Shown here: positions 53,746 to 60,887 of the stretch, piece after piece
Layout: each line of letters opens with the position of its first letter
Numbering within the stretch: the stretch's first letter is position 1
DNA from: Bacteroidota bacterium
GTDB taxonomy: Bacteria; Bacteroidota; Bacteroidia; Bacteroidales; JAAAOM01
Length of the DNA stretch: 64,000 nt
Reading direction: 5' to 3'
NCBI GenBank assembly: GCA_009908855.1
Contig: JAAAOM010000019.1
Span: 81,523-145,522, forward strand
Made by a program: the position numbers and the translations under genes
Notes under the pieces: generated by a model
Seen by the model: only the letters and a program-made list of their open reading frames with translations
The model's database searches: none
What the model was told of the DNA's origin: nothing

Positions 53746-55821
53746 ATGAAAAATATAATTTCAATACTACTGATATTATTCCCGTTTAGCCTACTACCAG
53801 CTCAGATTGACCGTAGTAAAGCACCCGAACCGGGAACGGCGCCCACAATAAATATTGGCGATTATGAAAGTTTCACACTCGACAACGGACTGCAGGTTTT
53901 TGTTGTAGAAAACCAAAAAATTCCACGTGTATCTTATTCGTTGCGTTTAGACCTGAATCCGGTTAAAGAAGGCGATAAAGCAGGCTATGTAAACACCGCC
54001 GGACAACTATTAGGTACCGGGACCACCAATAAAACCAAAGCGGAAATTGACCAGGCTATTGATTATATTGGTGCGAATGTATCCACATCAGCCAATGGCC
54101 TTTACGCTTCGTCATTGAAAAAACACAACAACCAGCTATTGGAAATCGTTTCGGAAATTTTGTTGGAAGCTGAATTCAGGCAGGAAGAACTGGATAAAAT
54201 CATTCAACAAAAAAAATCCGGTCTGGCCTATACCAAAAACGATCCCGGTGGATTATCGAACCGCGTTAGTAATGTACTGCTTTACGGAAACGATCATCCG
54301 TTTGGTGAATTAGAAACCGAAGCATCCTTGGATAATATAACCCTGGAAGACTGTAAGGCTTATTTTAACAGCCATTATAGGCCCAACAAAGCATACTTGG
54401 CAGTGGTAGGGGATATAACCACGGAAGAGGCCAAAGAAAATGTAACCCGCTATTTCGGTGCCTGGGAAAAAGGCGATGTACCGGAACCTGTTTATGAAAC
54501 ACCGGAAAAACCCACGGAAACCGAAGTAGCCATCGTGGATCGGTCTGAATCAGTGCAAAGCGTTATTAAAGTAACTTATCCGGTTGATATCAAACCCAAT
54601 TATAACGATTACATCGCTGCCCGAATTACCAATACACTGCTGGGTGGTGGTATATTTCGTTTGTTTAAAAATTTAAGGGAGGAACATGGTTACACTTACG
54701 GCGCCTATTCCAATCTGTCGCATAGCCAGGAAATCGGGCATTTTACAGCCTCGGCCAATGTGCGAAATGAAGTTACCGATAGCGCTGTATACGAAATATT
54801 ATATGAAATGGAACGCATTCGTACCGAGCCTGTTCCCAAAGAAGAGCTGAAAGGCGTAAAAACCTATTTAACCGGTAATTTTGCTTTGTCATTGGAAAAT
54901 CCACAAACCATTGCCCGATTTGCAATAAATTCAGCCATTTATAACTTACCATCCAATTTTTATACCAATTATTTAAAAAATCTGAATGCCATTACGGCTG
55001 AGGAATTGCAAAAAGCAGCCCAAAAATATATTTTACCCGGCCAGGCCTATATTTTTATTGTAGGCAAAAAATCGGAAATAGCCGACAAACTTAAAAGGTT
55101 TGATGCGGACAGTACCATTACGTATTACGATGAAAACGGGAATATAATTGACCTTTCCGGGTCAGCCGTGCCTGCCGATATTGAGGCCGTTCAGGTTATA
55201 GAAAAATATATTGAAGCCATTGGAGGCAAAGAAAATCTCAAAGAGATATCCGATATTAAAACTCACATGCACATGGAAATGCAGGGCATGAAGGTGGATG
55301 TTACCCTTTATAAACAAAAACCCAATCGTTTTAACCTTACCATGACAATGAATGGCCAGGTTATGTCGCAGCAAATATACGATGGAGAAAAAGGCGTTGC
55401 CAGCGGTATGCAGGGCAAACAAAACATGGAAGGTGAAATGCTTAACCAGATTGAATATGAATCCTATCTATTCCCTGCGTTAGCGGTATTAGAAGATGAT
55501 GTTTATGAAGCAAACATAACCAACATTGAAAAAGTGAATGATTCAGAAGCTTATGTAGTTGAAATTAAAAAAGATGACAGGCTTATTTCAACTGAATACT
55601 TTGATAAGAATACAGGTTATAAAATTAAAAGTACTGCATTAGTTAAAACGCCACAAGGCGATGTAAAACAAGTTACTACATTCAGCGATTATCAAAAAGT
55701 AGGAAATGTAAAATTTCCATATCAGCTTAGCCAGACCATGGGGCCGGGAAGTTATGATATTATCACCGATGAAGTGGTTGTTAACGAAGGAATTGCAGCG
55801 GATAAATTCAAGGTTGACTGA
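53746..55821 (+). CDS. M16-family non-catalytic subunit with LolA-like C-terminal domain
   Basis: This 691-residue exported protein has a signal peptide (MKNIISILLILFPFSLLPAQ). Two M16 domains span about 35-450, but where its neighbour has HxxEH it reads GYVNTAGQLLGTGTTNKT, so no zinc can bind. The second domain is conserved, with GGGIFRLFKNLREEHGYTYGAYS. From about 480 to the end a further domain (AVQVIEKYIEAIGGKENLKEISDIK, then MTMNGQVMSQQIYDG) resembles outer-membrane lipoprotein-sorting or DUF4292-type folds. It is the alpha-type partner of the preceding protease. The extra domain is an unusual addition. Confidence 0.88.
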   Translation: MKNIISILLILFPFSLLPAQIDRSKAPEPGTAPTINIGDYESFTLDNGLQVFVVENQKIPRVSYSLRLDLNPVKEGDKAGYVNTAGQLLGTGTTNKTKAEIDQAIDYIGANVSTSANGLYASSLKKHNNQLLEIVSEILLEAEFRQEELDKIIQQKKSGLAYTKNDPGGLSNRVSNVLLYGNDHPFGELETEASLDNITLEDCKAYFNSHYRPNKAYLAVVGDITTEEAKENVTRYFGAWEKGDVPEPVYETPEKPTETEVAIVDRSESVQSVIKVTYPVDIKPNYNDYIAARITNTLLGGGIFRLFKNLREEHGYTYGAYSNLSHSQEIGHFTASANVRNEVTDSAVYEILYEMERIRTEPVPKEELKGVKTYLTGNFALSLENPQTIARFAINSAIYNLPSNFYTNYLKNLNAITAEELQKAAQKYILPGQAYIFIVGKKSEIADKLKRFDADSTITYYDENGNIIDLSGSAVPADIEAVQVIEKYIEAIGGKENLKEISDIKTHMHMEMQGMKVDVTLYKQKPNRFNLTMTMNGQVMSQQIYDGEKGVASGMQGKQNMEGEMLNQIEYESYLFPALAVLEDDVYEANITNIEKVNDSEAYVVEIKKDDRLISTEYFDKNTGYKIKSTALVKTPQGDVKQVTTFSDYQKVGNVKFPYQLSQTMGPGSYDIITDEVVVNEGIAADKFKVD

Positions 55822-55921
55822 GAAAATACTTGCCCGGATGAAGCAACCGCGTAACCGTTACATAAACGAGGCGATTGATTTGGTAAAAGAGAATATTCAA
55901 ATAGTACCTGACCTTGAATAA
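55814..55921 (+). pseudogene. Ribbon-helix-helix antitoxin remnant
   Basis: In a frame that overlaps the end of the M16 gene, 36 codons read LTEKILARMKQPRNRYINEAI followed by DLVKENIQ and a stop. That matches the second helix of small RHH (CopG/MazE-like) antitoxins, where R(N/S)xYINEAI is typical. The N-terminal DNA-binding strand is missing and no start codon is suitable. No intact toxin follows. Identification is by pattern over a short stretch. Confidence 0.45.
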
Positions 55922-56002
55922 TGGACGACACCACAACAGGATAATGAGTATGCAGTACTGATAAAGATAAATATTTCAAAGGATTATATAAAACTCATAG
56001 AT

Positions 56003-56130
56003 ATGAAAACAACAAATTATACAAGATTTGAGGATTTAGAGGATAAATATTTTGGGAACAAGGTACACCTGAAAGGGATGAGTATGAGTTTGATTTGAAA
56101 ATGGAGCTAATAAAGCTAAATCGGTTTTAA
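56003..56130 (+). pseudogene. XRE/HigA-type antitoxin remnant, frameshifted
   Basis: From an ATG at 56003 the frame reads MKTTNYTRFEDLEDKYFG and is then out of phase. A frame one base over continues GTPERDEYEFDLKMELI before unrelated sequence and a stop at 56128-56130. The joined peptide is the normal N-terminal arm of Bacteroidota HigA-like antitoxins, which precedes their helix-turn-helix. A single-base loss near 56062 explains the shift. The DNA-binding domain itself is gone. Confidence 0.55.
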
Positions 56131-56250
56131 GAAAACTCAGACTGATTCTAAAAATATTGCCGTTTGATGATAAGATTGTTGGATTGGCGTTAAATGATGT
56201 AGAAATACGAATATCCCTATCAGGCCATGCAACTCCTGCCAAAATAATTT
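56121..56250 (+). pseudogene. PIN-domain toxin remnant
   Basis: Starting within the end of the previous remnant, a frame without ATG reads SVLRKLRLILKILPFDDKIV followed by GLALND, like the segment of VapC-type PIN toxins just before the central acidic DFEDA motif. The catalytic motif is absent, and the sequence diverges after about codon 28. It is adjacent to, but does not normally belong with, the HigA remnant. Confidence 0.4.
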
Positions 56251-56287
56251 GTTATTATTATAGCTTAATTTGTCAAATTACAGTTAA

Positions 56288-59161
56288 ATGCAGTCCAATT
56301 ATCGGATACTTACATTACTTGCATGGTTTATTGCCACAAATGGATTCGGCCAGTTTTTTACCGCCGGTGAAGAACCATTTTTTACCAACTGGCAATCCTT
56401 TCAAACCCGGCATTACGAAATAATTTATCCGCATGAAATTCAACACAAGGCTTTCCACATTGCTCATTTACTTGAAAGTACGCTTGATTCAGTCGATAAT
56501 ACCATGCCCGTTGCAGCATATAAAAAAATGCCATTATTGTTGCACAATCGAATGGCCAATGCAAACGGATTTGTATCGTGGGCACCCCGGCGAATGGAAT
56601 GGTATACCATACCCCCACCCACCGTGTATAACGAGCCTTGGCTTTTGCAACTGGCCATTCATGAACAACGACATGTTTCACAGTTGCATAAATTCCGCAA
56701 CAAAATCCTGAATATTATTTTGGGTGAACAAGCCACCGGCGCCTATGTGGGCATAACCCCGCTTTGGTTTATTGAAGGCGATGCGGTAATACAGGAAACC
56801 ATACTGGGTGATGCCGGTCGTGGCCGTACACCTTCATTTAACCGACATTACCGTGCTATGGCGCAGGATAGCATAAGCTATTCGTATGACAAAGCCGCTC
56901 TGGGATCGTATAAAGATTTTGTACCGAATTACTACCAACTGGGCTATCAACTTAGCAGTTATGCACGTGTTAAAACCAATGAACAGGTATGGTCGGAAAC
57001 CCTGGATGCGCTGCGCAAAAATCCTTTTCGCATAAAAGCCTTTAGCAAAAGTTTTGAAAAATACAGCGGCTTGAATACAGACCAATTATACAAACATACT
57101 TTCGACAGCATTAATCAATATTGGCGTAAAAATATATCTGATAGCAATACAACGAATTATAACAGCCTGCTTAAAGCGAAAGATGATTATATCAATTACA
57201 AATATCCGCAACCAACCGTGGATTCTTCCTTCGTTTATGTACGCGAAAGTTTGTCATCACGGGCCACGCTCTATGCACACAATGCGTCCAAACCCAACAA
57301 AATTAAGGAATTGGGTACCCGTTATGATGAACCCGTTTCTGCCAATAATGAATATGTTGTCTGGTCGGAATTAATTCCCAATGCCCGATGGAAAAATATA
57401 TCGTATTCTGTAATTAAAATGTATGATATTCAGGCAAATAAAATAAATCAATTAACAAAAAAAACAAGGTATTTTTCACCGGCCATTAACCAGTCAAACG
57501 ACAGTATTGCAGCGATTAAATACAATGAGGCCAATGAAATATCATTGCTGATAATGGATATTGGCCAAAAATCTGTCATCCAGGAAATACCATATCCATA
57601 TAAAAATGAATTACTTAATCCTCATTGGTTAAACGATTCAATTATACTTTCCCTGGCCAATACCCATCAGGGCAAAAAATTCGTTCAATACAGTTTGCAA
57701 ACCGATCATTGGCAATATATCTCCGAAACCTTTCCCTTTGATATTGTTACTTTCACTACCTGGAATAACTATATTCTATTTCATGGTTCTATGAAATCGG
57801 CTGATCAGATTTACGCCTTCCATCCAACAGATCAGCAATTGTATCAGCTTACCCATGCTGCCATTGCAGCCGAACATCCGACGGTAATCGATAATTATTT
57901 ATATTTCAATGCGTATGATGCCAATGGTTATAGTATAACTAAAATTAAACTCGAGGAAGATAAATGGCAAGAGCAGGATATAAACGATTATACTGACTCG
58001 AAAATATGGATTGAAAGTTTGTCATTGCAGGAAAATAAATTGGATATAAATGCCCTTTATGAATCCGAAACACCCCAATACAGCCCTGATAACTATGCAA
58101 AGCTCAATCCGGCTCATTTATTCAATATTCACAGTTGGTATCCCTTTTATTACGACGCTGATCTATCCGCTTTTCAACCGGCACAGGTTTATCCCGGCAT
58201 TTCATTGCTCTCACAAAATGCTCTGAGCACGATGGTTACCACCGTTGGTTTGGGGTACGATGGCAGGCAATTGTTATTCCGGCCCTCTATTACCTATCGG
58301 GGTTTTTTACCGGTTATTGAATTTGATTACAGCAATCATTATAGCCGAATATTCTTCAATGTAAGCAGCAGCTCAACGGTCAGCACCAGTTTATCAGATG
58401 CTTCCGATCAATGGAGCCTGCGTGGTTATATCCCGTTGTCAACTACCCATGGCGGTTTTCGGTATTCTTTTACGCCCGGATACAGACTCATTTTTGAGAA
58501 TGATGTTTTCATAGGCGATGAACAGGTAAGCGAAGGGGAATTAAAATCACAATTTTACGGAACATTTACCTGGCAAAAAAGAACGGCGGTAAGGGATTTA
58601 TATCCCCGATGGGGACAACGATTATCGTTTAATTATTATCCCCGGGCCATAACACATGATTATTTTCCACCGTTATACAACCTGATACTCACAAATTATT
58701 TGCCAGGAATCGCTAAACATCATTCCCTGAGGATAAGCCTGGCTTATGAAAAGCAGGATTATAAAGCTGATCGGGATATACGCTATTTATACCGCCAAAA
58801 TGTAATCCCCATCCGTGGCAAACCAGCCGTCAACAGTATTGAAACAAAGATGATAAAAAGCGATTATTCCATGCCCTTGTTCTATGCGGATTGGAATATA
58901 TGGTATTTCTTATATTTTAAACGTTTTGGTATGAATGCATTTTATGACGCTTCCGAACAAAAAATATTGCGAAAGCCAAATGACACTGAACCCGCATTCG
59001 AAGACAGTGTTTTTTCTCAAACTACCGGTATCGATCTGTGGGCTGACGTGCATGTATTTCGTTTTTTATTTCCCATGCGTTTGGGAGGGCGATTTATTTA
59101 CGACCTGCAAACAGCAACCTACCAAACACAGTTTTTATTTAATGTGAATATTCCCTTTTAG
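56288..59161 (+). CDS. Secreted peptidase-MA-like / propeller / outer-membrane barrel protein
   Basis: This 957-residue exported protein has a signal peptide (to about residue 20). The first domain (about 25-270) contains a gluzincin-type zinc site, AIHEQRHVSQ with HExxH at 125-129, and WFIEGDAV with Glu163 as third ligand, as in peptidase MA enzymes. The middle (about 290-590) has repeated strand pairs like a TolB-type propeller (ARWKNISYSVIKMYDIQ, DSIAAIKYNEANEISLLIMDI). The C-terminal about 330 residues look like a beta-barrel (RPSITYRGFLPVIEFDYSNHY, TPGYRLIFENDVF) ending in FLFNVNIPF. This suggests a protease domain carried by an outer-membrane barrel. No paralogue or operon partner is adjacent. 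Confidence 0.7.
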   Translation: MQSNYRILTLLAWFIATNGFGQFFTAGEEPFFTNWQSFQTRHYEIIYPHEIQHKAFHIAHLLESTLDSVDNTMPVAAYKKMPLLLHNRMANANGFVSWAPRRMEWYTIPPPTVYNEPWLLQLAIHEQRHVSQLHKFRNKILNIILGEQATGAYVGITPLWFIEGDAVIQETILGDAGRGRTPSFNRHYRAMAQDSISYSYDKAALGSYKDFVPNYYQLGYQLSSYARVKTNEQVWSETLDALRKNPFRIKAFSKSFEKYSGLNTDQLYKHTFDSINQYWRKNISDSNTTNYNSLLKAKDDYINYKYPQPTVDSSFVYVRESLSSRATLYAHNASKPNKIKELGTRYDEPVSANNEYVVWSELIPNARWKNISYSVIKMYDIQANKINQLTKKTRYFSPAINQSNDSIAAIKYNEANEISLLIMDIGQKSVIQEIPYPYKNELLNPHWLNDSIILSLANTHQGKKFVQYSLQTDHWQYISETFPFDIVTFTTWNNYILFHGSMKSADQIYAFHPTDQQLYQLTHAAIAAEHPTVIDNYLYFNAYDANGYSITKIKLEEDKWQEQDINDYTDSKIWIESLSLQENKLDINALYESETPQYSPDNYAKLNPAHLFNIHSWYPFYYDADLSAFQPAQVYPGISLLSQNALSTMVTTVGLGYDGRQLLFRPSITYRGFLPVIEFDYSNHYSRIFFNVSSSSTVSTSLSDASDQWSLRGYIPLSTTHGGFRYSFTPGYRLIFENDVFIGDEQVSEGELKSQFYGTFTWQKRTAVRDLYPRWGQRLSFNYYPRAITHDYFPPLYNLILTNYLPGIAKHHSLRISLAYEKQDYKADRDIRYLYRQNVIPIRGKPAVNSIETKMIKSDYSMPLFYADWNIWYFLYFKRFGMNAFYDASEQKILRKPNDTEPAFEDSVFSQTTGIDLWADVHVFRFLFPMRLGGRFIYDLQTATYQTQFLFNVNIPF

Positions 59162-59477
59162 TACGTCGCAATGTGAAATTTAGTGTCAGGTAAATGCGGC
59201 AAATATGGGAAAAAGGTGTATATGCCAAAAAACCTTCCCCCTTGAGTCAGGAGAAGGTTTTAACACTAACTATATCCAGTCCTAACTAACTAAATATTGT
59301 TGATTTGTGCAGAAAATATCACTAATTATGATCGTTTCTGTGCATTTTTTACAATCTATATCTAAATATAATAAAATAATTTCAATTATGAATATTCATA
59401 TTTTAAATTTTGGGTACAAAATCATATCTATTTCTACTTTGACAGTTTAAGATATTTGAAAATAGCGCCACTAAGTA
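59162..59477. other. Intergenic region with a hairpin
   Basis: These 316 bp lie between convergent genes. A hairpin at 59229-59261 is the only structure recognised. The remainder is AT-rich, with no open frame worth calling. A stretch reading ATTTCTACTTTGACAGTTTAAG near 59430 resembles one near 11309, which may be a short dispersed repeat. Confidence 0.4.
59229..59261 (+). terminator. Hairpin, possible transcription terminator
   Basis: AAAACCTTC (59229-59237) pairs with GAAGGTTTT (59253-59261) around a 15-nt loop. It is followed by only a short T stretch, so it may work bidirectionally or be an RNA end rather than a strong terminator. Confidence 0.45.
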
Positions 59478-59747
59478 TTATAATTCATAAATATCATTTC
59501 GCAGCAGCTCATCCACTCCGTCAAAAATGGTTTGAATGGGAATATTCATTGCAATGGCTATCTTTCTAAGCATCAAAATATCCGGCATGGTGGCACCACT
59601 TTCATAGCGCCAAATAGTGGCCTGATTCGAATGGATAAGCTTTCCCAGCTCAACCTGTGTTAATCCGTTTTTATGTCGCAATCGGGCAATAGAGATACCT
59701 ATTGCTTGTAAATACTTAATTTCAATGGCGGTGCGTTCTTGTCTCAT
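59478..59747 (-). CDS. XRE-family transcriptional regulator
   Basis: This 89-residue protein is a short helix-turn-helix regulator: SIARLRHKNGLTQVELGKLIHSNQATIWRYESGATMPDILMLRKIAIAMNIPIQTIFDG, about residues 19-77. The start at 59747 (MRQERTAIEIKYLQ) is preferred over an earlier ATG that adds a hydrophobic tail. It has no second domain, so signal input must come from a partner or ligand. It is divergent from the TM/TPR gene, with 177 bp between them, and may control the CHAT locus. No adjacent toxin gene suggests it is a simple antitoxin. Confidence 0.88.
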   Translation of the reverse strand: MRQERTAIEIKYLQAIGISIARLRHKNGLTQVELGKLIHSNQATIWRYESGATMPDILMLRKIAIAMNIPIQTIFDGVDELLRNDIYEL

Positions 59748-59924
59748 AGTGAGGGCAAATATAATCACAATATAATTCATTTATATACTGCAATTCAGTA
59801 GTTACTAAGTTCGTTTATTAGTATTATCATGGAGCACATAAAAATAAACGCCAATTATTTTGATAATTCCGCCAATTGATGTATTTTCATCAACCGTTAT
59901 ATTTTTCAATCAAAGTCCAATTGT

Positions 59925-60887
59925 ATGATTCATGGTAAAAAACCCATCGCAGGCTGGTTATTCAGAAAGGTGAAAATGATTGTTAGTATCGATCAATATC
60001 TCCGTAATCGTTTAACCAAACGTCATTTAAACGAATTGTTTACAGATTTACAACAAAACCAGGAAATGTTTGATGAATTCCTGATCAGGAATAGAATGGA
60101 ACAGGCATTGAAAAAAGGTGATTTACAGGGTGTAATCAGAAATTATGATGATTATATTAAGCTCATTCAGCAAAAAACAGGATATGATTATACTTTAACC
60201 GATGAACCAACCAATGAGCTACATGCTGCGGCTATTGATGAACTTGAAAACGTACGGGATAAATTATCGCTTATAAAGGAAAAAACGGGCCATGACAACT
60301 TAATAAACATCATTGCTCCGCATTCCGGTAGCTCCTGTCTGCCCGCAAAAGAACCGGAGAAGTCAACCTCATTTCCTTCCCCCAACATGAGGTCTGTAAA
60401 AAAATTTATGTTAGCAGCATCGATACTGTTTGTGTTGGGCCTGACCGTATCTAAAGTTTTTATCAACAACCATTATTCAACCGACCAATTATTTGATCAG
60501 TATTATACCAAATATGAGATTATTGAAACCAAAAATGCCAATATGTTTTCTCACATTGAAAGTCATTACCAATCCGGCGCATATATTAAGGCATTGATTT
60601 CCACTGAGACCTTAAAGCCGCAAACCTATGACCAGGCGACCAAAAAACTCTTTTACATGGGTATATTGTCCATGGAAACCAGTCGTTTTGATGAGGCCAT
60701 CGGTTATTTCGATGAGGTACAGCGTCGGGAAAGTTATCTGTATGAAAATAAGGCCGTATGGTACCAGGGATTATCGTATCTGAAATTGGGCCGTAAAGAA
60801 GAGGCTTATCGTTGTTTTACCCGGTTAAAAGAAAGGGAAATTTTCAATAAAACCGAGGCCGCTCGCATTATTCGGAAAATGCGTTAA
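59925..60887 (+). CDS. Membrane-anchored TPR-like protein of the CHAT locus
   Basis: This 320-residue protein has a charged, helical N-terminal half (about 1-155), one TM helix at about 161-180 (FMLAASILFVLGLTVSKVF) and a C-terminal part with two or three TPR-like helix pairs, such as FDEAIGYFDEVQRRESYLYENKAVWYQGLSYLKLGRKEEAYRCF. The topology, cytoplasmic helical domain and outside TPR, is like that of anti-sigma or scaffold proteins. No enzyme motif is visible. Its stop overlaps the CHAT gene stop by 4 bp. It may bind the CHAT protein through the TPR part, which is inference. A start at 59976 is also possible. Confidence 0.6.
   Translation: MIHGKKPIAGWLFRKVKMIVSIDQYLRNRLTKRHLNELFTDLQQNQEMFDEFLIRNRMEQALKKGDLQGVIRNYDDYIKLIQQKTGYDYTLTDEPTNELHAAAIDELENVRDKLSLIKEKTGHDNLINIIAPHSGSSCLPAKEPEKSTSFPSPNMRSVKKFMLAASILFVLGLTVSKVFINNHYSTDQLFDQYYTKYEIIETKNANMFSHIESHYQSGAYIKALISTETLKPQTYDQATKKLFYMGILSMETSRFDEAIGYFDEVQRRESYLYENKAVWYQGLSYLKLGRKEEAYRCFTRLKEREIFNKTEAARIIRKMR

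Noticed and set aside
56157..56423. 88-codon open frame across the start of the barrel protease gene
   Set aside because: Only its first about 15 residues look like a PIN toxin; the rest is out of frame with the real gene. Treated as part of a pseudogene.
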